From Sunxiuqinia sp963677175 (GTDB taxonomy: Bacteria > Bacteroidota > Bacteroidia > Bacteroidales > Prolixibacteraceae), in contig CAXXES010000006.1 of the NCBI GenBank assembly GCA_963677175.2, positions 62,001-126,000 on the forward strand: a stretch of 64,000 bases of DNA, in the 5' to 3' direction. The position numbers and the translations under genes are program-made. The notes below the pieces were generated by a model that saw only the letters and a program-made list of their open reading frames with translations, had not been told where the DNA came from and did not search any database. This document shows positions 26,920 to 36,440 of the stretch, in pieces (the stretch's first letter is position 1; each line of letters starts with the position of its first letter).

Positions 26920-27846
26920 ATGCAAATGCCTTTTCAACTGACAATTCTGGGAAGTAGTTCAGCAATGCCTACTTCCAAAAGATACCCAACCGCTCAAGTG
27001 CTCAATGCGCTTGGGCGGTTCTTTTTAATTGACTGCGGTGAAGGAACCCAACACCAGATTCGTAAAAATAAAATCGGCTTTGGGCGACTCGACCACATCT
27101 TTATTTCGCACCTGCATGGCGACCATTTTTTCGGGTTGATCGGTTTCATTTCAACCCAGGTAATGCTGAAACGAACTAAAGATTTACATATTTTTGCTCA
27201 CTCCGAATTGCAACGCTACACCCAGTTTCAATTGGACTTTCTGAACATGGAAGAATTGGGTTTTCGCTTGGTGTTTCACCCGCTCAATTTTAAAAAGCCT
27301 CAGCTCATTCTCGAGGACGAAAAGCTCAGTATCACTTCATTTCCGCTAAAGCACCGAATTTCATGCTGTGGTTTTCTGTTTCGTGAAAAAGAAAAAGAAC
27401 CAAACATCAAAAAAGAGCTGGTAAAAAAACACCAAATTCCCATTCGGGAAATTAAAAACATTAAAGCAGGAGCTGGTTTTGTAACCGAAAACGGCGAAAC
27501 AATCCCAAACCACGAATTGGTCATTCCTCCTGACAAACCACGTTCGTTTGCTTTTTGTTCCGACACAGTTTACCATGAAAAAATAATTCCCGTCATTCAG
27601 GATGTTGATTTAGTTTACCATGAAGCCACCTTTGCAGAATCGGAAAAAGACATGGCCAAAACCACTTTTCATTCCACAGGAAAAGACGCTGCATTAATTG
27701 CCCAAAAAGCCAAGGTTGGTAAATTGTTGATTGGCCATTTTTCGGCCCGCTACAAAGATCCTCAGCTTGTTTTGGATGAAGCCAGAGCCATTTTCCCTGA
27801 AACGAATGCAGTTGAAGAAGATGAGGTATATTCTGTTATCCGCTAA
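26920..27846 (+). CDS. rnz: Ribonuclease Z
   Basis: 308 residues from ATG 26920 (a second ATG at 26926 is equally possible). It is a metallo-beta-lactamase-fold endonuclease that trims tRNA 3' ends. Seen: LTILGSSSAMPTSKRYPTAQ, DCGEGTQHQIRK, the zinc motif HLHGDH (about 64-69), and FCSDTVYHEKI and EATF near the later ligands. Length matches the short bacterial form. Confidence 0.94.
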   Translation: MQMPFQLTILGSSSAMPTSKRYPTAQVLNALGRFFLIDCGEGTQHQIRKNKIGFGRLDHIFISHLHGDHFFGLIGFISTQVMLKRTKDLHIFAHSELQRYTQFQLDFLNMEELGFRLVFHPLNFKKPQLILEDEKLSITSFPLKHRISCCGFLFREKEKEPNIKKELVKKHQIPIREIKNIKAGAGFVTENGETIPNHELVIPPDKPRSFAFCSDTVYHEKIIPVIQDVDLVYHEATFAESEKDMAKTTFHSTGKDAALIAQKAKVGKLLIGHFSARYKDPQLVLDEARAIFPETNAVEEDEVYSVIR

Positions 27847-27881
27847 TAACTCTCGGAAAACAATTCGTTTCCACACCCCGA

Positions 27882-29315
27882 TCAATCCTTTTCGCCCTCA
27901 AAAAATTCCTTATTGAAATTCACCAGGAACAACTCTTTCACCGGCCGGGTAAACGCGGTATAAAGCCATCGCAGGTATTCCACGTTCAGCATATCTTCCA
28001 CCAGGTAGCCCTGATCTACAAAAACAGCATTCCACTGTCCTCCCTGCGCCTTATGACAGGTAACGGCATATGCAAACTTCACTTGCAAGGCATTGAAATA
28101 CTCATTCGCCTTAATTTTTTCCCAGCGCTTCTTTTTGCTTCGAATATCAACGTAGTCTTCAGCCACCGCTTCAAACAACCGCTGACTCTGTTCAAAACTG
28201 AGCGAAGCGGTCTCAATATTCAAGGTTTCCAAAAGTATTTTACAGTCGATTTCCAAATCGTCGTAATCGATGAACTTCAGGCATACATTGGCAAACCGGA
28301 AGCCATACAATTCTTCGTAGTTGTAGATGGACTGGATTTCAACAATGTCGCCATTGGCAATAAAATCGAGCCGCACATCATCGCCCAGCCAGAAGTAGTT
28401 ATTTTTCACAACCATCAGCAAATCACCAATGGTAATATCGGATTCCTTGTAAAGAATGGTTGAACGAATCCCTTCGTTAAACTTATTGGCTCGCTTGTTT
28501 GAGCGGGTAATCACCATGGTTTGCTGCTCCCCGTACTTGTCGTAACAATCCGAAATTTTCTCAATCAACTCGGCTCCTCCAATACGCTGAATATCCTCAA
28601 AACCGGAAAGCTCGATGGGAAAATAATTTGGATGAAAATACGATTCATTAATCAACGAACGAAGCTGTGTTGCATTGTACAAGATTCCGGAATCCAACTC
28701 CTGCCTGACCACATCGACCAACTCATGATGCATCACCTTTCCACCGTACATTTCAAGCTCCGACACATTTAGTGCCGGACTAATGTCCATTCCAACCGGC
28801 GGAAGCTGGGCGGTATCGCCCACCAACACAAGCTTGCAGTTTTTCCCGGCATGGACATATTCATACAAATCATCAAGCAGCTTCCCCGATCCAAAAACAG
28901 AACCTTCAGCCGATGAATTGGAAATCATAGAAGCCTCGTCAACAATAAAAAAACAGTTTTTAGCCAGATTCTTATCCAGAATGAATTTTCCAAAACCATC
29001 GGTAGTGGATTGCTGCCGGTAGATTTTTTTATGAATGGTATAGGCACTCTGTCCGGTGTAGGAAGCCAGAACTTTTGCAGCTCGCCCCGTTGGAGCTAAA
29101 AGCACCGATTGAAATTTAAAGGATCGAAGTGTTTTAACCAAAGCATTGAGCATACTGGTCTTACCTGTGCCTGCATAACCTTTCAGTAAAAACAACACAT
29201 CAGGATCTCCAATGGTAATAAAATCAGCCAGCTTCTCCGACAGCAATTTCTGGCCTGCTGTTGGTTCAAAACCTAAATTCTGACAAAGATGATCTTTCAA
29301 GTGTTTTTTCAACAT
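27882..29315 (-). CDS. RecD-like/AAA_30 ATP-dependent DNA helicase
   Basis: 477 residues, an SF1 helicase. Walker A GYAGTGKT (about 46-53), Walker B region FIVDEASM, VLVGDTAQLPPVG (motif III) and the C-terminal motif TCHKAQGGQW with YTAFTRP near the end (motifs V and VI) are all in place. It resembles the small RecD-like helicases common in Bacteroidota and lacks the RecBCD-type N-terminal extension. No recB or recC is nearby. It is convergent with rnz, 35 nt apart. Confidence 0.9.
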   Translation of the reverse strand: MLKKHLKDHLCQNLGFEPTAGQKLLSEKLADFITIGDPDVLFLLKGYAGTGKTSMLNALVKTLRSFKFQSVLLAPTGRAAKVLASYTGQSAYTIHKKIYRQQSTTDGFGKFILDKNLAKNCFFIVDEASMISNSSAEGSVFGSGKLLDDLYEYVHAGKNCKLVLVGDTAQLPPVGMDISPALNVSELEMYGGKVMHHELVDVVRQELDSGILYNATQLRSLINESYFHPNYFPIELSGFEDIQRIGGAELIEKISDCYDKYGEQQTMVITRSNKRANKFNEGIRSTILYKESDITIGDLLMVVKNNYFWLGDDVRLDFIANGDIVEIQSIYNYEELYGFRFANVCLKFIDYDDLEIDCKILLETLNIETASLSFEQSQRLFEAVAEDYVDIRSKKKRWEKIKANEYFNALQVKFAYAVTCHKAQGGQWNAVFVDQGYLVEDMLNVEYLRWLYTAFTRPVKELFLVNFNKEFFEGEKD

Positions 29316-29363
29316 TCCTGCGAAATTAAAACTATTCCACGGATAGTAATTTGATTTTTTTTA

Positions 29364-29371
29364 TAATTTTG
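29364..29371 (+). promoter_or_regulatory. Candidate -7 element of the 29.4-kb operon
   Basis: TAATTTTG matches TAnnTTTG, 35 nt before the ATG. The nearest TTTG lies only 10 nt upstream, so the -33 element is not supported. Confidence 0.4.
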
Positions 29372-29406
29372 CATGCAAACACAAATCTAATATTAAAAAA
29401 TTACAG

Positions 29407-30039
29407 ATGAAGACAGTTATTCAGATCGTACTTATAGTCGCTGCAATCATCCTTGCATACTTTATTTACCAGAGTATTGAAAGGCCAATTGAGTTTGATA
29501 AAGCCAAAGATGCCAGATATAAAGTTACTGTTGAACGCTTAAAAGATATCAGGAAAGCGCAACTGGCCTTCAAAGACGTGCATGGACACTTCACTGCCGA
29601 CTGGGATAGCTTAATTAATTTCATAAAAACTGATTCACTTCCCTTAGTGCGGAAAATTGGAATGCTTACCGATAGTATGTTAGAAGCTGGAATGACTGAA
29701 GAAACAGCCATCAAAAAAGGCTTGATTATCCGCGATACGCTTAAAATTAGCGTCTTGGATACCTTATTTGGGGCTTCCTATCCTGTTGAAAAAATTAAAA
29801 TGGTGCCGGTTAAGGATACCGTTGCTGAATTTCATCTTGGCACCAATATCATTACCACTGGATCTGGCATTCAAGTTCCTGTATTTGAAGCAAAAGCTCA
29901 CAACAACACCATTTTGAAAGACTTAGATCGTCAAATGGTTATTAACCTGAACGATCAAAGACGTACCAACGGTAAGTACCCGGGGCTTAGAGTAGGTTCA
30001 TTAACTGAAACAACAAATAATGCCGGTAACTGGGAGTAA
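29407..30039 (+). CDS. Uncharacterised membrane-anchored protein, 210 residues
   Basis: No family is recognised. One N-terminal membrane segment (about 5-23, VIQIVLIVAAIILAYFIYQS) is followed by a conserved-looking stretch RLKDIRKAQLAFKDVHGHF (about 46-64). That stretch resembles the start of the extracytoplasmic part of pilin-like or type II secretion pseudopilin proteins, but no prepilin peptidase site is seen. The rest is mixed alpha/beta with no catalytic motif. It is 9 nt before the DUF3822 gene, which overlaps rsmD, so the three form one operon. Confidence 0.78.
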   Translation: MKTVIQIVLIVAAIILAYFIYQSIERPIEFDKAKDARYKVTVERLKDIRKAQLAFKDVHGHFTADWDSLINFIKTDSLPLVRKIGMLTDSMLEAGMTEETAIKKGLIIRDTLKISVLDTLFGASYPVEKIKMVPVKDTVAEFHLGTNIITTGSGIQVPVFEAKAHNNTILKDLDRQMVINLNDQRRTNGKYPGLRVGSLTETTNNAGNWE

Positions 30040-30048
30040 AAATTTGGT

Positions 30049-30876
30049 ATGCAGCACTTATTGCTTGTTGACGAAACCTTTGATTTAAATTTCATACAAG
30101 AATATCATTTATCCATCCAGTTTAGTCTGGATGGATTTTCTTTTTGTATCCGCGATGGACTGCAAAATAAATACATCTATCTTTTTCATAAAGAATTCTC
30201 AGGCAACCCCAGGTTTCTTTATCGCAAACTACAGGATATTTATTCTGAATTCGATATTCTCGAGGCAGAGTTTAAATCGACCCAACTGATTTACTCTTCA
30301 CCTGGAAAAATGGTGCTCCTGCCCGATTTTCTTTTCGATGAAAAACAGGGTATGGCAGCCTATCAACTAGGGCTTGAATTAGCAGAAGACGATGAACTTT
30401 ATTATCGGCCAGTCAAACCATTTAAGTCGGTCCTTCAGTTTGCAATTTCAACAAAAGTAAAACGTTTTTTTGCAGACAAACATCCGGGTTCAATTATTCA
30501 AAATGAAATTGTACCACAACTGTACCACCACTCAAAAAAATCAAGTCCTCACTCTCTGATGGACATCCAATTGTATAAACATCAGTTAACCATTACCCTC
30601 ATGGATGAGTCTATTCGCTTTTTCAATTCATTTAAATACCGAAATGACAACGATTTGCTTTATTACATCCTACATGTCGTAAAGACAGAAAAAGTGGAGG
30701 ACATCAAAATACAATTAAGCGGGAGAGTAAATAAACGTTCGCCTATTTACCACCAGCTGCGACAATATTTTAAAAATGTTGCTATCAGCACAAGAAGTAG
30801 CGAGGTTTATTACAGCTATTTATTTGACCAACTCCCTGATGCCCGTTTTGTTAATCTTTTAAATTACCTGGCATGA
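30049..30876 (+). CDS. DUF3822 family protein
   Basis: 275 residues, cytoplasmic, with no signal peptide. The order DUF3822-rsmD is standard in Bacteroidota, and the protein's layout (LVDETFDLNFIQEYHLSIQ at the start, an ASKHA-like beta pattern with YSSPGKMVLLPDFLF, and an end rich in YYSYLFDQLPDARF) agrees with this family. The function is unknown. Its TGA overlaps the rsmD ATG (ATGA). Confidence 0.82.
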   Translation: MQHLLLVDETFDLNFIQEYHLSIQFSLDGFSFCIRDGLQNKYIYLFHKEFSGNPRFLYRKLQDIYSEFDILEAEFKSTQLIYSSPGKMVLLPDFLFDEKQGMAAYQLGLELAEDDELYYRPVKPFKSVLQFAISTKVKRFFADKHPGSIIQNEIVPQLYHHSKKSSPHSLMDIQLYKHQLTITLMDESIRFFNSFKYRNDNDLLYYILHVVKTEKVEDIKIQLSGRVNKRSPIYHQLRQYFKNVAISTRSSEVYYSYLFDQLPDARFVNLLNYLA

Positions 30877-31406
30877 GAATCGTAGGTGGAACTCACAGAG
30901 GACGACAGTTTAGTCCTGGAAAAAGCTTCAAAGCCAGACCAACAACAGACATGGCAAAAGAAAGTCTATTTAATATCTTAACCAACCAAGTCGATTTTGA
31001 AGACCTTAAAGTGCTTGATTTGTTTGCCGGAACAGGAAGTATTTCTTTTGAATTTTTATCGCGTGGATGCACCGACATCACCACGATTGAGCTTAACTTC
31101 CAACACCATCAATTTATTCGTTCAGTTGTCCAAAAGCTAAGTGCCGAAAAGGCAATCCGGGCGATTAAAGGAAATGCTTTGGCGTATTGTGAGCAAACGA
31201 CCGAAAAGTTTGATTTAATCTTTGCCGATCCACCTTATGATCATCCTCGGTTCAATGAAGTTCCGGCGCTAGTCTTCAACAACGATCTTCTAAAGCAAGA
31301 TGGACTATTCGTACTCGAACACTCCAAGTATTATAACTTTTCCGAATCGGAAAAATTTGTCGAAACCCGTCATTACGGAAGTGTTCATTTTAGCTTTTTC
31401 AGATAG
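30873..31406 (+). CDS. rsmD: 16S rRNA (guanine(966)-N(2))-methyltransferase
   Basis: 177 residues. It methylates G966 of 16S rRNA. Seen: start MRIVGGTHRGRQF, the SAM-binding motif LKVLDLFAGTGSISFEFLSRG, and the catalytic DPPY in FADPPYDHPRF. Length is typical. It is the last gene of the three-gene operon. Confidence 0.94.
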   Translation: MRIVGGTHRGRQFSPGKSFKARPTTDMAKESLFNILTNQVDFEDLKVLDLFAGTGSISFEFLSRGCTDITTIELNFQHHQFIRSVVQKLSAEKAIRAIKGNALAYCEQTTEKFDLIFADPPYDHPRFNEVPALVFNNDLLKQDGLFVLEHSKYYNFSESEKFVETRHYGSVHFSFFR

Positions 31407-31458
31407 TTCTTTTCAATCGAAGCCGCCGCAGCAGGTTATGTTATAAAGACCGGAAAAT

Positions 31459-31737
31459 CTATGGATTAAACATATCGGGTGTAAAATAACCCAAAATATT
31501 ATTGGCCATATCAATCTGAGACTGTGCATCAGTATGGTTTGGTTCAAGCTCTAAGACCTGATTGAACGCATTGATTGCCCGCCCCCATTGCTGCTGTTTG
31601 TATAAAATTTGCCCCTGCAGGTAATACAGTTCGGCACAAATCGGCTGTTGATGAAGCAAGTGTTCAATCTGCAGAAGTGCTTCCTCCAATTGATTTGACT
31701 CCACTTGCCTTTTTATGTGATTCAATTCTTCAGTCAT
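31459..31737 (-). CDS. Small TPR protein, 92 residues
   Basis: Two TPR-like units: about 9-40 (EALLQIEHLLHQQPICAELYY) and about 43-76 (GQILYKQQQWGRAINAFNQV, LELEPNHTDAQSQ). No signal peptide. It should act as a protein-binding module; the partner is unknown. It is convergent with rsmD. Confidence 0.75.
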   Translation of the reverse strand: MTEELNHIKRQVESNQLEEALLQIEHLLHQQPICAELYYLQGQILYKQQQWGRAINAFNQVLELEPNHTDAQSQIDMANNILGYFTPDMFNP

Positions 31738-31936
31738 CTTCCGGTATTCTATTCAATCGGTAAATTGAAGCCAAAATTACAAACCTTATTCAAATAAATC
31801 GCAATCTGAAATGACAACAGACCATCCTTTCAAAATCGTTAACATTTTTCGTCTCTGAGTACAGACATGCAGATATGGTGTAAACCTCCAGGCAGCTTGC
31901 GTGTTTAATTCATACAAAACAAATCGAAACTGAATA

Positions 31937-32533
31937 ATGGAAAATACGATACACGATATTTCAGAATGGATTAAAACCAGGGAATCTACTTTTGTAAATG
32001 GGTTGAAAGAAGGAAGTCAGATTGATGATTCCGTGATCGAAAAACTGTTGGAAAATGCCAGCTGGGCGCCTTCGCATGGCTTGGTGCAGGCGTGGCACTT
32101 TAAAGTTTTTGCTGGCAATGGCGTGAAACGCTTTTTCGGTGTTCAGCAGGAAATTTACAAGCAGATTACACCTCCTGATAAATTTTTCGATTTTAAATAC
32201 CAAGCATACAACGACAAATGGAAGCGGGTTTCGCATGTCATCGCCATCATTGCTAAACGCGATCCGTACAAACGATTTCCGAAACAGGAAGACATTGTGT
32301 CGGTAGCCTGCGCCGTGGAAAACATTTACCTCAGCCTGAAAGCATTTAAAATTGGTGGTTATCTGAGCACCGGAGATATTTGTTACTCCAATCAGATGCG
32401 CGAATTTCTACAACTGGAGGCAGAAGACACACCCATTGGATTTTTCATTTTGGGTGAACCGGATGAGTTGCTTCAACGTCCAAAGCGAACCCGGATTGCT
32501 GCCAGCGACAAAACCGAATGGATCAGAAAATAA
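31937..32533 (+). CDS. Nitroreductase family protein
   Basis: 198 residues. The FMN-binding pattern is visible: ESTF (in place of the usual R-R-S), SWAPSHGLVQAWHFKVF, and the C-terminal GGYLSTGDICYSNQMREFLQL and PIGFFILGEPDE. Such enzymes reduce nitro groups, quinones or flavins with NAD(P)H. It is followed by the aldo/keto reductase gene 11 nt on, so the two are probably co-transcribed redox enzymes. Confidence 0.87.
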   Translation: MENTIHDISEWIKTRESTFVNGLKEGSQIDDSVIEKLLENASWAPSHGLVQAWHFKVFAGNGVKRFFGVQQEIYKQITPPDKFFDFKYQAYNDKWKRVSHVIAIIAKRDPYKRFPKQEDIVSVACAVENIYLSLKAFKIGGYLSTGDICYSNQMREFLQLEAEDTPIGFFILGEPDELLQRPKRTRIAASDKTEWIRK

Positions 32534-32544
32534 TTATTAAGATT

Positions 32545-33567
32545 ATGAAATACAATCAATTGGGAAACACCGGCGTATTCGTTTCAGAGCTTTGTTTGGG
32601 AACCATGACCTTTGGTGGTCGCGGCTATTGGGAAGCCATCGGCAAAGTACCGCAGAACGAAGTCAATCAACTAGTAAAAACAGCCATCGATGGTGAAATT
32701 AATTTTATTGACACAGCCAACGCCTACTCCGAAGGGCTTTCAGAGACCATGCTTGGCAAGTCGTTGAAAGATTTGGGAATTAACCGGCAACAATTGGTGA
32801 TTGCCACTAAAGTGCGAATCCGAATGGGCCCCGGAACAAACCAGGTTGGACTGTCACGCTTACACATCATGGACTCGGTTGATGACAGCTTGAAACGAAT
32901 GGAGCTGAATCACATTGACCTGCTCTATATTCACGGTGTTGACCCGCTGACGCCCCTTGAAGAAACCATGCGTGGACTGGAAGATGTGGTGCGTTCAGGT
33001 AAGGTACGTTACATCGGCATCAGCAATCACCCGGCGTGGATGGTAACCAAGGCCAATGCCATTGCTGAACGAAATGGCTGGACCAGGTTTTCTGCTGGAC
33101 AATACTACTACAGCCTGGCTTCGCGCGATATCGAACGCGAGATCATTCCAATGGCACAAGCTGAAAACATAGGAATGATGCCATGGAGTCCATTGGCAGG
33201 AGGTTTTCTTTCCGGAAAATTCACCCGACAGAAAGAAAAGGCAGGTGGCAGCCGCCGTGATGAATTCGACTTTCCTCCATTGGATAAGGTAAAAGCGTAC
33301 GACATTATTGATGTGATGCTCGCCATTGCTAAAAGCCACCAAGTTTCGGTGGCACAGGTTGCTTTAGCCTGGATGCTGAAAAAACCGGGTATCAGCAGCA
33401 TTATTATTGGGGCAAAGAAAATGGAGCAGTTAAACGACAACCTCGCTTCGACACAGCTTGAGCTTACCGATGCTGAGATGGAGCAACTGGATGCCATAAG
33501 TGCCCTTACTCCAGAGTATCCGGCATGGATGGTTGAGCGGCAAATGCGTGACCGATTTCCTCAATAG
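32545..33567 (+). CDS. Aldo/keto reductase
   Basis: 340 residues from ATG 32545 (MKYNQLGNTGVFVSELCLG); the upstream frame overlaps the nitroreductase gene. The catalytic tetrad pattern is seen: Asp in FIDTANAY, Tyr in the same stretch, Lys in VIATKVRIRMG and His in DLLYIHGVDP. NADPH-binding residues appear in the late IIIGAKKMEQLNDNL. It is a YghZ/AKR-type TIM barrel with unknown substrate, followed by a terminator. Confidence 0.92.
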   Translation: MKYNQLGNTGVFVSELCLGTMTFGGRGYWEAIGKVPQNEVNQLVKTAIDGEINFIDTANAYSEGLSETMLGKSLKDLGINRQQLVIATKVRIRMGPGTNQVGLSRLHIMDSVDDSLKRMELNHIDLLYIHGVDPLTPLEETMRGLEDVVRSGKVRYIGISNHPAWMVTKANAIAERNGWTRFSAGQYYYSLASRDIEREIIPMAQAENIGMMPWSPLAGGFLSGKFTRQKEKAGGSRRDEFDFPPLDKVKAYDIIDVMLAIAKSHQVSVAQVALAWMLKKPGISSIIIGAKKMEQLNDNLASTQLELTDAEMEQLDAISALTPEYPAWMVERQMRDRFPQ

Positions 33568-33591
33568 CAAAGCTATTCATCAGAAATTCAT

Positions 33592-33621
33592 GAAAAATCT
33601 CTCAGAAAAGAGGGATTTTTC
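33592..33621. terminator. Bidirectional terminator between the aldo/keto reductase and relA/spoT
   Basis: GAAAAATCTCTC (33592-33603) and GAGGGATTTTTC (33610-33621) pair with one mismatch around an AGAAAA loop. T- and A-rich flanks suit termination of both convergent genes. Confidence 0.65.
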
Positions 33622-33645
33622 CATTTATATACTGGCCTAGAGATC

Positions 33646-35832
33646 CTAAGTATCGGCTCGTGACACGTTGAGCACGCCTTTAATATTTTGCAGCTTGTGC
33701 ATCAAAAAGTCCAGGTGTTCCAAATTATTAACAAAAATACGCAAGGTCCCTTCGAACTCGCCATTCACCGAATCAATGTTGATCGAACGCATTTGGACGC
33801 CAATATCCTTCGCAATGACATGCGAAATATTGACAACAATACCCGCCTCGTCGGTACCCGACAAGCGAATGGTTGCCTGAAAAGAGCTACGCTTTTTTGA
33901 ATCGCGCCACCGCGCTGGAATCACCCGGTAAGGATACCGCTCAAACAGCTGCTTGGCATTGGGACATGAACGGCGGTGGATTTTAATCCCATCGCTGATG
34001 GTGACAAAGCCAAAAATCGGATCGCCAAAAATTGGATTACAGCAGGGCGCCAGCTTATGATTGACGTCTTTAATATTGTTGTCAATCACCAAATAGTCGT
34101 TCCCACTGGAGAAATCAAGGTCTTTCAACTGCTCCACAGGTAGAATCTCTTCTACTTTCTGCCTGGCTGTTGCTTCAGTTTCCTTTTCGCCAACCAGCTC
34201 TTTAATTGCAAGCGGCTCTATTTTCCCAATCGAAATATTATAATACAAATCCTGCGCCAGCTTCAGGTTGTAATGCTTCAAAAGCATCCGGATCAGGTCA
34301 TCGTTGTAATCAATCTTCCAGTTCTTCAATTTCCGAAGCAAAACCTCTTTCCCTTTATCGGCTTCATTTTTGCGTTCTTCGTTGACACTGGCCTTAATGC
34401 GCGATTTGGCTTTGGTTGTAATTACAAAGTCAAGCCAGTCGAGCTTGGGCTTCTGTTTGGACGAAGTGTCCACTGAAGCCTGATCGCCATTTTTGAGTTT
34501 ATACCGCATGGTCACTTTCCGGCCATCCAACATTCCTCCAACGCAATGATCTCCAACTTCAGAATGAACTTCGTAGGCAAAGTCAAGCAGGGTAGCTCCG
34601 GCAGGCAAACGTTTCAAATCGCCTTTCGGAGTAAATACGAAAATTTCATCATTGTAGATGTTTGTGTTGAAATCATCAATAAAATCGACAATATTCAGAT
34701 CCGGATTTTCTAAAATCTCGCGAACATTGGCCAGCCAACTTTCCATTTCAGTGCTGGCCGATCCCCCTTTGTATTTCCAGTGCGCGGCGAGGCCCTTCTC
34801 TGCAATCTCATCCATCCGCTTGGTTCGGATCTGAATTTCAACCCATTTTTTATGTGGCCCCAATACCGTAGCATGCAAACTCTCGTAACCATTTGATTTT
34901 GGCACGGTAATCCAGTCGCGCATCCGTTCGGGGTTCGATTGATACTCGTCGGTAACAATGGAATACACCTGCCAGCAATCCGATTTTTCCAATTCTTGTT
35001 TCGAATCCAGAATGACACGGATCGCAAACAGATCATACACTTCATCGAAGCTTACCTTACTGTTTTGCATTTTTTTCCAGATGGAATTAATCGCCTTGGT
35101 GCGTGCTTTCATATCAAATTGAAAACCGCGGGCTTTTAGCTTTTCCTCAATCGGCTTGACGAACGCGGCGACAAAGTTTTTGCGTTCCTCTTTACTTTCT
35201 TCCAACCGGTCGGCAACATATTGGTAGGCATCCGGATTGGTATATTTCAAACACAAATCCAACATTTCGGAATTGACATAATATAAGCCTAAGCGATGAG
35301 CCAAAGGCGCATACAGGTGGGCGGTTTCCAATGCAATTTTCTGATGAGAACTAGCTGGATAATCTACCAAATGACGCATTACGTGCAGCCGATCAGAGAT
35401 CTTAACCAAAATAACCCGAACATCGCCGGCCAGCGCCAGCATCAATTTCCGGTAGTTCTCCGAATGGAGGTCAACCGTATCAGTTCCCAAGGCGTTGATC
35501 TTCGCCATCCCTTCCAAAATACCGGCGACCACCGGTCCAAACCGACGTTCAATAATCTGCAAATCCGGACGGTTGCTGAGCTTTTCATAAGTGACATTGT
35601 GCAACATTCCGGCAATAATGGAGCTCACCCCCAGCCCTACTTCTTGAGCCACCACTTGGGCGACTTCGAGCGAATGGACCAGGATCAGGTCTCCATTGGG
35701 CCAAGTATTTTCACCCAGCGATTGCCAAACAAAGTCGAAAGCCTTTTCTATCTCAATCAGTTCATCAACAGAAGGGGAATTTTGGCAAGCTTCCCTTAAT
35801 TCTAACCAAGCATTTTCTATTAATTTATTCAT
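33646..35832 (-). CDS. RelA/SpoT-family (p)ppGpp synthetase with altered hydrolase domain
   Basis: 728 residues. Domains in order: HD-type hydrolase (about 25-200), synthetase (about 245-365), TGS (about 395-460), helical, and C-terminal ACT (about 655-728). The synthetase looks active: RMRDWITVPKSNGYESLHA and VEIQIRTKRMDEIAEKGLAAHW keep the family residues. In the hydrolase domain His53 and His78 are kept, but the HD motif reads HN (Asn79) and the following ED pair is absent (HNVTYEK). By comparison with HDxxED enzymes, it is likely a synthetase with weak or no hydrolase activity. Bacteroidota commonly have two long RelA/SpoT proteins; this would be the RelA-like one. That role is inference. 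Confidence 0.92.
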   Translation of the reverse strand: MNKLIENAWLELREACQNSPSVDELIEIEKAFDFVWQSLGENTWPNGDLILVHSLEVAQVVAQEVGLGVSSIIAGMLHNVTYEKLSNRPDLQIIERRFGPVVAGILEGMAKINALGTDTVDLHSENYRKLMLALAGDVRVILVKISDRLHVMRHLVDYPASSHQKIALETAHLYAPLAHRLGLYYVNSEMLDLCLKYTNPDAYQYVADRLEESKEERKNFVAAFVKPIEEKLKARGFQFDMKARTKAINSIWKKMQNSKVSFDEVYDLFAIRVILDSKQELEKSDCWQVYSIVTDEYQSNPERMRDWITVPKSNGYESLHATVLGPHKKWVEIQIRTKRMDEIAEKGLAAHWKYKGGSASTEMESWLANVREILENPDLNIVDFIDDFNTNIYNDEIFVFTPKGDLKRLPAGATLLDFAYEVHSEVGDHCVGGMLDGRKVTMRYKLKNGDQASVDTSSKQKPKLDWLDFVITTKAKSRIKASVNEERKNEADKGKEVLLRKLKNWKIDYNDDLIRMLLKHYNLKLAQDLYYNISIGKIEPLAIKELVGEKETEATARQKVEEILPVEQLKDLDFSSGNDYLVIDNNIKDVNHKLAPCCNPIFGDPIFGFVTISDGIKIHRRSCPNAKQLFERYPYRVIPARWRDSKKRSSFQATIRLSGTDEAGIVVNISHVIAKDIGVQMRSINIDSVNGEFEGTLRIFVNNLEHLDFLMHKLQNIKGVLNVSRADT

Positions 35833-35868
35833 TGCACCGGATTTTTTGGATCAATCGTAATTGGGTTA

Positions 35869-35899
35869 ATAAAAAAGGCCACCCAATACAGGCAGCCTT
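35869..35899 (-). terminator. Intrinsic terminator of the ferritin gene
   Basis: On the minus strand AAGGCTGCC pairs with GGTGGCCTT (two G-U pairs) around a 7-nt loop and is followed by TTTTTTATT. It lies 25 nt after the ferritin stop. Confidence 0.8.
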
Positions 35900-35923
35900 C
35901 CAATAATCTTCAAACGAAATTTC

Positions 35924-36436
35924 TTATTCTGCCTGTGTTGCATCAACAAAGGTACGGGATTGTAATTCACGGTTGAGCATGAAAACCCCATTTCCTTGTC
36001 CGTCAATCAAACGCAAATTATCAAGCAATTCATTCACATTGGCTTCTTCTTCCACCTGCTCGTCAACAAACCAGTGCAAAAAACTTTGCGTAGCATGATC
36101 GCTGTCGGCAACTGCCACATCCATCAACTGATCAATCATCTGAGTTACCTTCTGCTCGTGCTCTAATGTTTTCTCAAAAACATCAATAATTCCATCGAAC
36201 TCAATGGGGACTCCGGCAATCGGCTCCAACATCACCCGGCCATTACGTTCATTCACATAATCAAATATTTTCAATGCATGCGAAAGCTCTTCTCTGTATT
36301 GCACTTTCATCCAGTTGGCAAAACCAGCTAACCCCTTGTCTTCTAAATAAGCTGACATGGATAGATAAAGGTAAGCTGAGTGCATTTCTGCATTAATCTG
36401 TTTGTTCAGGGCGTTTAAAACTTTTTCTTTAAGCAT
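35924..36436 (-). CDS. ftnA: Ferritin (non-haem, FtnA type)
   Basis: 170 residues, a four-helix bundle. All ferroxidase ligands of bacterial FtnA are present at canonical numbers: Glu17, Glu50, His53, Glu94 and Gln127. It oxidises and stores iron in the cytoplasm. An unusually good Shine-Dalgarno, AGGAGGT (complement of 36441-36447), lies 4 nt before the ATG. A -7 element TATTTTTG (complement of 36462-36469) precedes it and an intrinsic terminator follows, so it is a single-gene unit. Confidence 0.96.
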   Translation of the reverse strand: MLKEKVLNALNKQINAEMHSAYLYLSMSAYLEDKGLAGFANWMKVQYREELSHALKIFDYVNERNGRVMLEPIAGVPIEFDGIIDVFEKTLEHEQKVTQMIDQLMDVAVADSDHATQSFLHWFVDEQVEEEANVNELLDNLRLIDGQGNGVFMLNRELQSRTFVDATQAE

Positions 36437-36440
36437 AGTG

